Positions 19,989 through 29,014 of a DNA stretch of 64,000 nucleotides are shown one piece after another. The DNA is from Micromonospora violae. Its GTDB lineage: Bacteria; Actinomycetota; Actinomycetes; Mycobacteriales; Micromonosporaceae. Under the pieces are notes generated by a model. That model worked only from the letters and a program-made list of their open reading frames with translations. It was not told the DNA's origin and did not search any database. The stretch covers positions 5,766,001 to 5,830,000 of the forward strand of contig NZ_SHKK01000001.1 in the NCBI RefSeq assembly GCF_004217135.1, read 5' to 3'. The position numbers were made by a program, and so were the translations under genes. Each line of letters starts with the position of its first letter. The stretch's first letter is position 1.

Positions 19989-20635
19989 TGTCGTACCCCG
20001 AATCGGCACCGGTCCGCCGGCCCGCCGCCGTCCTGTCGGCCACGACCGTGCTGCTGGTGATGGCGGTCGCCGCGCTCGCGTACGCGGTGGTCGACCTGGT
20101 GGTGCTGGGCGGGACGGTCGACGCGTTCCGCTCCGCCGCCCGGGACACCTCGGCCAGCCCGGAGCAGATCAACGACGTGGTGACGCTGCTCCGCGCGTCC
20201 GCGGTGCTGGCGGCGGTGGTGGCGGCGCTCTCCGCGCCACTGCTCGCCGGCCTGGCCCTCGGGCTGCTGACCGGTCGCAACGGCGTCCGGGTGGCGACCT
20301 GGGTGGTCAGCGGGCTTGGCCTGCTCGCCGGCTGTTGCAGCGCGGCGGTGGTCGTCGGGGAACGCGCCGCCCCGCTGCAACTGGGCTCCGACGAGCAGGC
20401 CCTCGCCGAAGTGCTGGGTCTGCTCGGCGACGCGTACCCGTCCTGGTGGATCCCACTCAATGCCGGGCTTTCCGTCGCGCAGGGGCTCGGTTACCTTGTA
20501 GTAGCTTTGCTGCTGGCGTTGCCGGCGGCGAACAACTGGTTCGGTCGCCACCGCTCGACCACGCCAACCGCACCGCCAATGTTCCCGCCCGCCGCGCACC
20601 AGCCCCCGTACCCGCCCCCGTACCCGCCCAGGTGA
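19988..20635 (+). CDS. Four-helix membrane protein, proline-rich tail (paralogue 3)
   Basis: 215 residues from GTG 19988 (GGAGGG upstream, inside a hairpin). Topology matches the 19145 product: TM1 near 15-40, a loop with FRSAARDTSASPEQINDV, then TM2-TM3 and TM4 ending LLLALPAANNWF, and a short Pro/Tyr tail (PYPPPYPP). It overlaps the next gene by 4 bases if that gene starts at the GTG at 20632. Function unknown; three copies in 3 kb suggest local duplication. Confidence 0.72.
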   Translation: MSYPESAPVRRPAAVLSATTVLLVMAVAALAYAVVDLVVLGGTVDAFRSAARDTSASPEQINDVVTLLRASAVLAAVVAALSAPLLAGLALGLLTGRNGVRVATWVVSGLGLLAGCCSAAVVVGERAAPLQLGSDEQALAEVLGLLGDAYPSWWIPLNAGLSVAQGLGYLVVALLLALPAANNWFGRHRSTTPTAPPMFPPAAHQPPYPPPYPPR

Positions 20636-20646
20636 GGACCGCCCCC

Positions 20647-21456
20647 GTGACGCTCGACCCCACCGCCGCCGAGCGCCGTGCCCTGATCACCGGGGCCACC
20701 GCCGGCATCGGCGCGGCGTTCACCCGGCGACTGGCCGCCGACGGCTGGCACCTGGTGCTGGTTGCCCGCGACGCGGCGCGGCTGACCGAGTTGGCCACCG
20801 AGTTGGGTTCCACGTACGGCCGCGAGGTGGAGACAATCCCAGCGGATCTGTCCACCGACGACGGCTGCGCCACCGTGGAGCAGCGGCTCGCCGACGGCAG
20901 CCCGGTACACCTGCTGGTCAACAATGCGGGGATCAGCCTGAACAAACCGTTCCTGCGCTCCACGGCGGAGGACGAGGCGCGGCTGCTGCGGCTCAACGTG
21001 CACGCAGTCATGCGGTTGACCCTGGCGGCGCTGCGGCCGATGACCGAACGGCGAAATGGGGCAGTGATAAATGTCTCTTCCGTTGCCGGTTTCGGCACGG
21101 CGATGCCCGGATCGACGTACTCCGCCAGCAAGGCGTGGGTGACCAACTTCAGCGAGTCCGTGGGCCAGTCGACACGGCCGTTCGGCGTTCAGGTGATGGC
21201 TCTCTGCCCCGGCTACACCCGCACGGAATTCCACCAGCGGGCCGGCATCAACATGTCCAAGACGCCGGAGTGGCTGTGGCTGCGGGCCGAGGATGTGGTC
21301 GACGAAGCCCTGCGTGACCTGCGAAAAGGCAAGATGGTCAGCATCCCGGCGTGGAAGTACAAGGTGGTCGTCGCCGGTATGCGACACGCGCCGCGCCGAC
21401 TCCTCCAGGCGGTCGCCCGGGACACCCGCGGCCGGATCGGTCGCGACGAGCGCTGA
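20647..21456 (+). CDS. Short-chain dehydrogenase/reductase
   Basis: 269 residues in the classical SDR fold. Dinucleotide-binding TGATAGIGAAF near the N-terminus, NNAG (about residue 93), and an active site with Ser and YSASK (Tyr-x-x-x-Lys, about 160-164). The start is uncertain: GTG 20647 has GAGG nine bases before it, while GTG 20632 overlaps the previous stop. The C-terminal part (GYTRTEFHQRAGI, then a basic tail) resembles DltE/YqjQ-type SDRs that act on lipophilic substrates. The substrate cannot be deduced. Confidence 0.85.
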   Translation: MTLDPTAAERRALITGATAGIGAAFTRRLAADGWHLVLVARDAARLTELATELGSTYGREVETIPADLSTDDGCATVEQRLADGSPVHLLVNNAGISLNKPFLRSTAEDEARLLRLNVHAVMRLTLAALRPMTERRNGAVINVSSVAGFGTAMPGSTYSASKAWVTNFSESVGQSTRPFGVQVMALCPGYTRTEFHQRAGINMSKTPEWLWLRAEDVVDEALRDLRKGKMVSIPAWKYKVVVAGMRHAPRRLLQAVARDTRGRIGRDER

Positions 21457-21611
21457 GCTTCGACAGGCCCGTCGACCCCGAGGCAGTGGCGGGACAACGT
21501 TGGCGCGCCGCTGTCAGGCCAGTCGCTGAGCGTAGTCGAGCATCGCCAGTCATCGGTTCCCTCCGGGGCTGATCAGGGTGGACCCCGCACGCGGCGTTCA
21601 GACTTGCGCAG

Positions 21612-21617
21612 TAACCT
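21612..21617 (+). promoter_or_regulatory. Candidate leaderless -10 box of pyrE
   Basis: TAACCT ends 8 bases before the pyrE ATG with no Shine-Dalgarno sequence, the usual geometry of leaderless actinobacterial promoters. Confidence 0.4.
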
Positions 21618-21625
21618 CTATCGCC

Positions 21626-22165
21626 ATGGGGGACCACGACGACCTGCGTAAATTCATTACCGACCTGGCTGTGGTCCACGGCCGGGTCGTCCTCTCGTCG
21701 GGGCGCGAAGCAGACTGGTATGTGGATCTGCGGCGCGTCACGCTCCATCACCGGGCCGCTCCTCTGGTCGGCCGGGTGTTGCTGGACCTCACCGCCGACT
21801 GGGAGTTCGACGCCGTTGGGGGCCTCACCCTGGGCGCAGACCCTGTGGCGCTCTCGATGCTGCACGCCGCCGCTCCGACCGGCCGGGCCCTGGACGCCTT
21901 TGTGGTGCGCAAGGCGGGCAAGGCCCACGGTCTTCAGCGGCGGATCGAGGGACCGGAGGTGGCCGGCCGCCGGGTGTTGGCGGTGGAGGACACATCCACG
22001 ACGGGCGGAAGTGTTTTGACCGCTGTCGAGGCGCTTCGCGAGGCCGGAGCGGAAGTCGTGGGCGTGGTGGTTATTGTTGATCGAGGCGCCGGCGACGCGG
22101 TGCGAGCCGCCGGATTGCCGTACCGGGCGGCCTATACGTTGGCTGACCTCGGCCTTGTGGCGTAA
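21626..22165 (+). CDS. pyrE: Orotate phosphoribosyltransferase-like protein
   Basis: 179-residue type I phosphoribosyltransferase. The PRPP motif is VLAVEDTSTTGGSV, and FVVRKAGKAHGLQRRIEG holds the catalytic Lys-rich loop of orotate PRTases. It would convert orotate plus PRPP to OMP in pyrimidine synthesis. ATG 21626 fits the family length better than the upstream start at 21578 and has TAACCT suited to leaderless transcription. It stands alone, as pyrE usually does in actinobacteria, followed by an ArsR gene with its own start signals. Confidence 0.92.
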   Translation: MGDHDDLRKFITDLAVVHGRVVLSSGREADWYVDLRRVTLHHRAAPLVGRVLLDLTADWEFDAVGGLTLGADPVALSMLHAAAPTGRALDAFVVRKAGKAHGLQRRIEGPEVAGRRVLAVEDTSTTGGSVLTAVEALREAGAEVVGVVVIVDRGAGDAVRAAGLPYRAAYTLADLGLVA

Positions 22166-22231
22166 AAGTCTGCCGATTCGGATCTGCTGATATGCAGGCG
22201 GATCGATGCTGCTGGTGGAAGGATGGAATAC

Positions 22232-22600
22232 GTGGGAACTGCGTTGGCCGAAATGACTATGCCTCAGATCTCGCCGCTAAACGGCGAGCCGATCGAACGT
22301 GCCGATGCCGAGCGTCTCGCCGGGGTCCTCAAGGCCCTTGCTGATCCTGCTCGGTTGCGGCTGCTCAGCCTGATCCAGTCGGCCCCCGAGGGCGAGGCGT
22401 GCGTCTGTGACCTGACGGCGCCGCTCGGCCTCTCTCAGCCGACGGTCAGTCATCACCTGCGTATCCTCACCGAGGCCGGCTTGTTGCAGCGGGAGAAGCG
22501 CGGTGTCTGGGCGTACTACAGCCTGGTCCCGAGTGCGATCGCGACGATCGCGGACCTGCTGACCCCGCCGCGTAAGCGGGCCACCAAGAAGGCCCGCTGA
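22232..22600 (+). CDS. ArsR/SmtB-family metalloregulator
   Basis: 122 residues from GTG 22232 (GGAAGG nine bases upstream; the ATG at 22223 abuts that sequence). Winged helix with ALADPARLRLLSLIQS and the recognition helix SQPTVSHHLRILTEAGLL. At the start of the alpha-3 helix it carries EACVCDL, the two-cysteine motif used by ArsR-type As(III)/Sb(III) sensors. No ars or efflux genes are adjacent, so its targets must be elsewhere or it senses another soft metal. Confidence 0.9.
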   Translation: MGTALAEMTMPQISPLNGEPIERADAERLAGVLKALADPARLRLLSLIQSAPEGEACVCDLTAPLGLSQPTVSHHLRILTEAGLLQREKRGVWAYYSLVPSAIATIADLLTPPRKRATKKAR

Positions 22601-22612
22601 CGTAGGCACTAC

Positions 22613-22637
22613 ACGCCGTCCTGAGTCGGGACGGCGT
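22613..22637 (+). terminator. Terminator of the arsR-like gene
   Basis: ACGCCGTCC pairs with GGACGGCGT around a 7-nt loop, 12 bases after the stop codon. Confidence 0.75.
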
Positions 22638-22723
22638 CCGGTGGCGAGCCAGGGGTGGCGCCACCGGTGGGTGACACCTGCTCGTCCCCGGTCGCACCAC
22701 CGGAGGCCGGGTTCGACATGCTG

Positions 22724-22755
22724 ACGGCCGACCCCCTCACCAGGGGGCCGGCCGT
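22724..22755. terminator. Terminator between convergent arsR-like and DedA genes
   Basis: ACGGCCG-A-CCCCCT pairs with AGGGGG-C-CGGCCGT with a single mismatch and a 4-nt loop. It lies 11 bases from the DedA stop and most likely ends that gene. Confidence 0.7.
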
Positions 22756-22766
22756 CGTCGTACCCC

Positions 22767-23588
22767 TCAACGGTCCTGGCCGTGCTCCGGGCGCTGGTGG
22801 CCGTGCGGGTGCCGGTCGTGGTCGAACGCCTCGCGGGCCGCCTCCACCGCGCCGGCGGCGCTGGCCGCCGCGACCACCGCGACCGCCTCGCCGCGCTTAC
22901 GAGCCCGCCGGTCCCGGAGGAACTCGAAGAAGATCGGCAGCACCGAGATCAGAATGATCAGGGCGACCACCGGCAGGATGTAATGGTCGATCTTGTCGCC
23001 GATGGCCTGGTAGATCTGTTCGGCCAGCAGGTAGCCGATCAGCAGGATGCCGTCCACCCAGAGCACCGCGCCGACGATGTTCCAGAGCAGGAACTTCCGG
23101 GCCGGCATGCCGAGCGCGCCCGCGACCGGGTTGAGGAACGTCCGGACGATCGGAATGAAGCGGGCCAGCACGACGGCCTTCGCCGGGCCGAACTTCTCGA
23201 AGTAGTACTCGGCCTTCTCCACGTACTCCTTCTTGAAGAGTCGGGAGTTCGGCCGCTCGAACATCGGCCGGCCGTACCGCGCGCCGAGCCAGTGCCCCAG
23301 CTGGGCGCCGACGATCGCGCAGATCGGCCCACCGATCAGCAGGCCGGCGAGGGAGAGCCGGGTGCCGTCGCCGAAGATCGCGTCCGCCACCGGTGACGAG
23401 GCCACCCCGGCGAGGAACAGCAGCGAGTCGCCCGGGAAGAAGAAGCCCACCAGCAGGCCGGTCTCGGCGAAGAGGATCACCCACACGCCGATCAGCCCGA
23501 AGGTCTGCAACAGTTCCTTGGGATCGAGCGGGTTCAGGGCGACGCTCTCCACGAGGGCGCGGGTCTTCTCAGCTGTGTCCACGGCCAC
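22767..23588 (-). CDS. DedA-family membrane protein (paralogue 1)
   Basis: 273-residue DedA (SNARE-associated/VTT) protein, start GTG 23588. Signatures: the FFPGDSLLFLAG re-entrant segment, GAQLGHWLGARYGRP, and ARFIPIVRTFLNPVAGALGM containing the conserved Arg pair. Four to five hydrophobic helices and a His-rich hydrophilic tail (DHDRHPHGHQRPEHG). DedA proteins are linked to polyprenyl-phosphate or phospholipid flipping and to membrane potential. It is more distant from the two DedA proteins at 44000 and 46611 than those are from each other. Confidence 0.92.
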   Translation of the reverse strand: MAVDTAEKTRALVESVALNPLDPKELLQTFGLIGVWVILFAETGLLVGFFFPGDSLLFLAGVASSPVADAIFGDGTRLSLAGLLIGGPICAIVGAQLGHWLGARYGRPMFERPNSRLFKKEYVEKAEYYFEKFGPAKAVVLARFIPIVRTFLNPVAGALGMPARKFLLWNIVGAVLWVDGILLIGYLLAEQIYQAIGDKIDHYILPVVALIILISVLPIFFEFLRDRRARKRGEAVAVVAAASAAGAVEAAREAFDHDRHPHGHQRPEHGQDR

Positions 23589-23746
23589 AAAGGGTACCGA
23601 AGCCCGGGGCCCCGGCCGCGCCGGACCGGCCCGGCACCACCCGCCCGCGCCGTGGGGCGCAACGACAGTGCCGGGTGGATCAGACTCACCGCAATGTTCA
23701 GGCGGTCCGCTTCCGTCATCTCTGGCAGAAGCCCCCGGGAGGTGCA

Positions 23747-24226
23747 GTGACGTACGAGGAGTTCGCGGACACGCGGCTGGCCCCGCTACTGAGATACGCG
23801 GTGATGCTGACCGGCGATCCGCACCAGGCCCAGGATCTGGTCCAGGACACCATGGTCCGGGTCCAGGTCAACTGGCGTCGGGTCGCCCGCGCCGACTCAC
23901 CCGAGCGGTACGTACGCCGAATGCTCACCAATCAGTACGTCGACTGGCGGCGCGGCTCGTGGGTGCGCCGGGTGCTGTTGCGTGGGGAGCCGGACGCGTC
24001 GGTGCCGGCGCCCACCGACCATGCCCAGTCTGCCGTGGACCGGGATCAGATCTGGTCCTGGCTGTCCCGGCTGCCGCGTCGGCAGCGGGCCGCCCTGGTG
24101 CTGCGCTACTACGAAGACCTGCCCGACGTCGAGATCGCCGACATCCTCGACTGCGCCGTCGGCACCGTCCGTTCGTCCATCTCCCGGGCCCTGGCCACGC
24201 TCCGGGCCGAGTACGTGGAGGCGTGA
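23747..24226 (+). CDS. SigE-family ECF RNA polymerase sigma factor
   Basis: 159 residues from GTG 23747, preceded by GGGAGG. Region 2 is TRLAPLLRYAVMLTGDPHQAQDLVQDTMVRV and region 4 is LPRRQRAALVLRYYEDLPDVEIADIL with the helix-turn-helix TVRSSISRAL. This is the short SigE/SigM-like group abundant in Micromonospora and Streptomyces. It overlaps the next gene's start region (LCP protein), whose N-terminus resembles the membrane regulators usually paired with these sigma factors. Confidence 0.9.
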   Translation: MTYEEFADTRLAPLLRYAVMLTGDPHQAQDLVQDTMVRVQVNWRRVARADSPERYVRRMLTNQYVDWRRGSWVRRVLLRGEPDASVPAPTDHAQSAVDRDQIWSWLSRLPRRQRAALVLRYYEDLPDVEIADILDCAVGTVRSSISRALATLRAEYVEA

Positions 24227-24228
24227 AC

Positions 24229-25290
24229 ATGATCGAAGATGACCTGCGTGCCGCGTTCGCCCGGCACGAGCCGTTGACCCCGTCGACCGGCCCGCTGCGA
24301 GCCGCGATCGACCGGCTCGCCGCCGTTCGCCGTCGCCGCCGGCAGCGGTTCCAGGCCGCTGGCGTCGCGCTCGCGCTGCTGGCCGCGCTCGGAGTCGGCG
24401 TGCCGCAACTGCGCCCCGATCGGCCGGCGGCGGACCCGTTGTTGCCGGGGCAGTCGGCGGGCGAGCGCTCCGAGGCGCTGAATGTCCTGCTGCTCGGTGT
24501 GGACGGCTTCGGCGAGGCACCGTCGTACCGATTGGCGGATTCCGTTCTGCTGGTGCACATTCCGGCCGACCGGAGTCGGCCGTACCTCATCTCGTTGCCG
24601 CGCGACCTGGAGGTGTCGATCCCCGGCCGGGGAACCGACAAGCTCAACAGCGCGTTCTACCACGGTGCCGGTGCGCCCCGGCCCGACCTGGACGCCGGCT
24701 ACGACCTGACCCGCCAGGTGGTCGCCGATCTGACCGGGGTACGCGTCGACGCCGGCGTGGTGCTGACCTTCGCGGGGCTACGCAAGATCACTGAGGCGGT
24801 CGACGGGGTGGAGGTCTGCCTACCGAAGGAGGTGCGGTCCTGGCACACGCGACGGGTCTTCCCGGCCGGCTGTCAGCAGCTCGACGGTGCCGCCTCGGTC
24901 GACCTGCTGCGGCAGCGGCGGTACCTGCCCGACGGCGCGTTCGATCGGGACCGTAACGCCCAGCGCTACGTCGACGGGCTGATCCGCCGGGTGGTCGCGC
25001 AGGACGTGCTGACCAATCCGGCCCGGCTCGCCGCGCTGCTGTCGGCCGCCGGCAAGAACGTGACGGTCGACGACGACGGCCTGCCGCTGACCAAGCTGGC
25101 GGCGGTGCTACCCGAGCTGAAGAGCGTCGACCCGGTGGGGCTCAGCCTCCCGGCCGGCCCGTCCGGGGACAACGCCGCGCGGCTGTCGCTGGACCCGAAG
25201 CAGGGCCCGGCGTTCCTCGCCGCGCTGGCCGAGGACCGGTTGGCGCAGTGGGTGGAGCAGCACCCGGGGCAGGTCAACCGCACCCGGTGA
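24229..25290 (+). CDS. LytR-CpsA-Psr (LCP) protein with sigma-regulator-like N-terminus
   Basis: 353 residues; ATG 24229 has GGAG eight bases upstream (GTG 24223 is also possible). Residues 1-50 (DDLRAAFARHEPL..., LAAVRRRRRQRFQAAG, then one membrane helix) look like the cytoplasmic head of SigE-associated membrane proteins; compare the gene at 38982. The extracellular part is an LCP domain: NVLLLGVDGFG, SVLLVHIPADR and SLPRDLEVSIPG with catalytic Arg/Asp, then DKLNSAFYHGAG. LCP enzymes transfer glycopolymers from lipid carriers to peptidoglycan. The sigma-LCP coupling suggests an envelope-stress circuit; that is inference. Confidence 0.85.
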   Translation: MIEDDLRAAFARHEPLTPSTGPLRAAIDRLAAVRRRRRQRFQAAGVALALLAALGVGVPQLRPDRPAADPLLPGQSAGERSEALNVLLLGVDGFGEAPSYRLADSVLLVHIPADRSRPYLISLPRDLEVSIPGRGTDKLNSAFYHGAGAPRPDLDAGYDLTRQVVADLTGVRVDAGVVLTFAGLRKITEAVDGVEVCLPKEVRSWHTRRVFPAGCQQLDGAASVDLLRQRRYLPDGAFDRDRNAQRYVDGLIRRVVAQDVLTNPARLAALLSAAGKNVTVDDDGLPLTKLAAVLPELKSVDPVGLSLPAGPSGDNAARLSLDPKQGPAFLAALAEDRLAQWVEQHPGQVNRTR

Positions 25291-25307
25291 TCCGAGGAGT
25301 TTGCGAC

Positions 25308-25343
25308 GGTGCCCCGCCGGCCAGGTTCGGGCGGCGGGGCACC
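25308..25343. terminator. Bidirectional terminator
   Basis: Perfect 12-bp stem (25308-25319 with 25332-25343) and 12-nt loop between the convergent LCP gene and the surface protein gene, each within 20 bases of a stop codon. Confidence 0.85.
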
Positions 25344-25360
25344 GGTCGGACGGGGTGGGG

Positions 25361-26935
25361 TCAGGCGCCGAGGCGGGTGGGGCGGCGTCGGCCGAACAGG
25401 TAGCCGGCCACACCGGTGACGAGCAGCAGGACGCCGATGCCGGCGATCAGGGTGGTGGGGGTGCCGGTGATGGGCAGCGAACCACCACCGCCACCACCGT
25501 CGCCATCACCACCGTCGCCATCATCGTGGCCACCGCCGCCCTGGGCCGCGTTGACCACGATGGTGGCCCGGTCGTTGGCCGGTTTGGTGTCGTCCTCGAA
25601 GCTGCCGCCGCCGGGGCACTCACACGGCGCGTTGACCCACACCGTGCCCCGGGCGTTGGGAACGACCTTGTCGATGCGGAGCCGGAACGTCACGGTGTAG
25701 CTCCGCCCGGCCACCAGGAGCATCTCCGAGGCGCACTGGTACGTGCGGGTGCCCGGCCGCAACTGGCAGCTGTCGGGGACCTCCACGGCGGTGGTGCCCG
25801 GCGGCAACTCGACGGTGCTGTGGGTGGCGGCCTCGTAGTCGTCGTTCACCTTGTCGAGCGTCGCCGGGCCGTTGTTCCGGAATCCGACGGTGGCCGCGAC
25901 GACGGCGCCGACTCCGCCCTTGAGCGTGGCGCCGATCGCCGCGAGGTCGGTGCCGTTCGTGCCGGTGGCCTTGACGATCCAGCCGGTGTGGTCGTTGCCC
26001 GGGCCGACATCGGTCTGGGCGGCCTGTCGCAGCCTGCCGGGCACCTCGGTCAGCGTCAGTTTCGGGCCGCTACCCGGGGTGGCCGTCTGTGCGCCGACGG
26101 CTTCCCGCACCCGGGTCAGGTCCTCGAAGTCGGCCGTGGTCATGAACTGGGCGTGGCCGGACTGGTTGGTCGGCGCGTAGGTGTCCTTGCCGAGTTCGAG
26201 GTTCAGCGTGGCGACGAGCGCGGTGCCCACCGGGATCTCCTCGTCGAACTGGCAGGAGACCAGGTGGTCGTCGGAGTAGCGGCAGTTGCTGAACCGGTCC
26301 TTGGTCCGGATCGCGTAGGCGAGGTCGAAGACCGCGACGAATCCGCTGACGGCCGTGTCGCCGGCGTTCGCCACGGCCAGCGGCACGGTGAACTTCCCGC
26401 CCGGTTTGGCGGAGACGGTGGTGTACGGCCCGCCGGCGAGATCCACCGCCTCGCCGACCCGGACCTGCGAGGTGTAGCTGCCCCGTCGCCCGCCGGCGGC
26501 CTGGAAGCTGACGACGACGTCGCCGGAGTCACCGAGCTGCGCATCGTCGGTGAGGCCGAGGCGAACCTGCTTGGCCGCGTTGCGGTAGACCCCGCTGCCC
26601 AGAGGTGGCATCTCGGTGAGGGCGACCTCGCCGGGCTCCGTGCAGACCAGAACGCCCGGCTCCGGTGCGTCGCACTCCTGCCCGTCGGCCGGGGCCACCG
26701 TGATCGTGCCGGACAGGGAGCGGTAGTCGTACCGCACGGAGACGTCGGTGAGGACCATCGGCTCGTCGGCGTACAGGAACACCGCGCGGGTGGTTGCCGC
26801 CGCGCCGACCGCCAGGGTGGCGTCCTGGAAGTAGGGCTCGATGGTGGCCGCGGCGACGGCGGGGGTGGCGGAGGCGGCGACCAGTGCGCCGGCGGCGCCG
26901 AGCCCGGTCAGCCAGCGGAGCGAGTGTTTGAGCAT
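25361..26935 (-). CDS. Cell-wall-anchored repeat protein with LPITG sortase signal
   Basis: 524 residues from ATG 26935 (GGGAGGA upstream). Signal peptide LKHSLRWLTGLGAAGALVAA... with cleavage near ATPAVAA. The body contains several immunoglobulin-like/CARDB-type beta domains (VRVGEAVDLAGG, FTVPLAVANAGDTAVSGF, VVAATVGFRNNGPATLD) and paired cysteines. It ends with a Gly/Asp-rich spacer, LPITG, a hydrophobic helix and RRRPTR, the standard sortase-anchoring signal. It should be covalently displayed on the wall. No sortase gene is nearby and the ligand is unknown. Confidence 0.88.
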   Translation of the reverse strand: MLKHSLRWLTGLGAAGALVAASATPAVAAATIEPYFQDATLAVGAAATTRAVFLYADEPMVLTDVSVRYDYRSLSGTITVAPADGQECDAPEPGVLVCTEPGEVALTEMPPLGSGVYRNAAKQVRLGLTDDAQLGDSGDVVVSFQAAGGRRGSYTSQVRVGEAVDLAGGPYTTVSAKPGGKFTVPLAVANAGDTAVSGFVAVFDLAYAIRTKDRFSNCRYSDDHLVSCQFDEEIPVGTALVATLNLELGKDTYAPTNQSGHAQFMTTADFEDLTRVREAVGAQTATPGSGPKLTLTEVPGRLRQAAQTDVGPGNDHTGWIVKATGTNGTDLAAIGATLKGGVGAVVAATVGFRNNGPATLDKVNDDYEAATHSTVELPPGTTAVEVPDSCQLRPGTRTYQCASEMLLVAGRSYTVTFRLRIDKVVPNARGTVWVNAPCECPGGGSFEDDTKPANDRATIVVNAAQGGGGHDDGDGGDGDGGGGGGSLPITGTPTTLIAGIGVLLLVTGVAGYLFGRRRPTRLGA

Positions 26936-27081
26936 GGGGGTCCTCCCGTGGGCGTACGCGTGGCGCCCGTCCAACCTAGGGAGAGTCCGGCCCCGCCGTA
27001 ACCCTCTGGGATCGATATTTGTCGTACGGGCCGAACGGCTGAACACCCCTGTCGCAACGGGCAACCGACCCGGCGGCGGGG

Positions 27082-27294
27082 TCAGCGATAGTCGTCCTCG
27101 TCCCCGGTGACCACCCGGGCCTGCTCCATCGCGTCCCAGTCGTCGACCTCCAGACCGCGGTGTGGCTCGGTGTCGACGTCGGCGGGGCCGGCGACGGTGG
27201 CCTGCTCGACCGCGTCCGCCGGATTTGCCTCCGGGTCGCGCTCGTTGGGCGCGAGGTGATCGCCGGGGGTGAAGTCCTCATCGGGCTGACCCAT
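27082..27294 (-). CDS. Small acidic hypothetical protein
   Basis: 70 residues, very acidic (EDFTPGDHLAPNERDPEANPADAVEQ..., EVDDWDAMEQARVV, terminal DEDDYR), probably unstructured. It reads like a conserved actinobacterial protein of unknown role. There is no signal peptide and no cysteine. ATG start; a weak AGGGACG is the nearest upstream purine run. Confidence 0.6.
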   Translation of the reverse strand: MGQPDEDFTPGDHLAPNERDPEANPADAVEQATVAGPADVDTEPHRGLEVDDWDAMEQARVVTGDEDDYR

Positions 27295-27417
27295 CGTCCC
27301 TCCCGGGGTCTCGGAGCACGGTTCCCACCCACCGTACGGGCTCGGCGGGCGTGCCGCCCGGAAGCGGAGTAGGCGGAATCAGCCCTCGATGACGCGGCCC
27401 GATGCCAGGATGGTGCC

Positions 27418-27801
27418 GTGGGCTTCCTCATCAGGCTGGCGATCACCGCGGTCGCGTTGTGGATAACCACGCTGATCGTGCCCGGGGTGGACGTGCACGC
27501 CCGATCGGGTGGCAACACCGTCCTCACCCTGATCGTGGTGGCGCTGATCTTCGGCGTGATCAACGCGGTGCTCAAGCCGGTGATCCGAGTTGTCGGCTGC
27601 GTGTTCTACCTCCTGACCCTGGGGCTGTTCGCGCTGGTCGTCAACGCGTTGCTGTTCCTGCTCACCGACCGGATCGCCCGCGGGCTCGACCTGCCGTTCC
27701 AGGTGGACGGTTTCTGGGCGGCGTTCTGGGGAGCCATCGTGATGACCGTGGTGACCTGGTTGATCAGCGTCATCGTGCCGGACAACCTGGACCGGCGGTG
27801 A
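27418..27801 (+). CDS. Phage_holin_4_2 (YvlD-like) membrane protein
   Basis: 127 residues, GTG start. Four hydrophobic helices with the family-typical sequence FGVINAVLKPVIRVVGCVFYLLTLGLFALVVNALLF. Despite the family name these are cellular membrane proteins, not lysis holins; in Bacillus the relative YvlD belongs to an envelope-stress operon. The C-terminus is short and charged. A stand-alone gene here, upstream of fba. Confidence 0.85.
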   Translation: MGFLIRLAITAVALWITTLIVPGVDVHARSGGNTVLTLIVVALIFGVINAVLKPVIRVVGCVFYLLTLGLFALVVNALLFLLTDRIARGLDLPFQVDGFWAAFWGAIVMTVVTWLISVIVPDNLDRR

Positions 27802-27937
27802 ACGGCTAGCACCCGGGTCGGTTGTTCCGGCGCACCTCACCTACGGGATACTTCCGGGCGGAGGACAGCGCGGTCCGGCGCACAAATGAAGAACAGCGGC
27901 CAGCACGGCCGAGAGTGGTAAGTAAGGAGCACATCAC

Positions 27938-28963
<1,026 letters not shown>

Positions 28964-28975
28964 CGACGTCCCACC

Positions 28976-29011
28976 CGACGGCCGGCCCCCCACCCGGGGA
29001 GCCGGCCGTCG
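28976..29011. terminator. Bidirectional terminator after fba
   Basis: CGACGGCCGGC (28976-28986) pairs perfectly with 29001-29011 around a C/G-rich 14-nt loop, between the stops of fba and the convergent LOG-like gene. Confidence 0.85.
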
Positions 29012-29014
29012 TCG

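Noticed and set aside
22223..22231. ATG 22223 as the start of the ArsR gene
   Set aside because: The purine-rich site GGAAGG directly abuts this ATG, leaving no spacing, whereas it is nine bases from the GTG at 22232.
27418..27801. Holin-like gene as evidence of a prophage
   Set aside because: The family is a widespread cellular membrane protein and no other phage gene is present.
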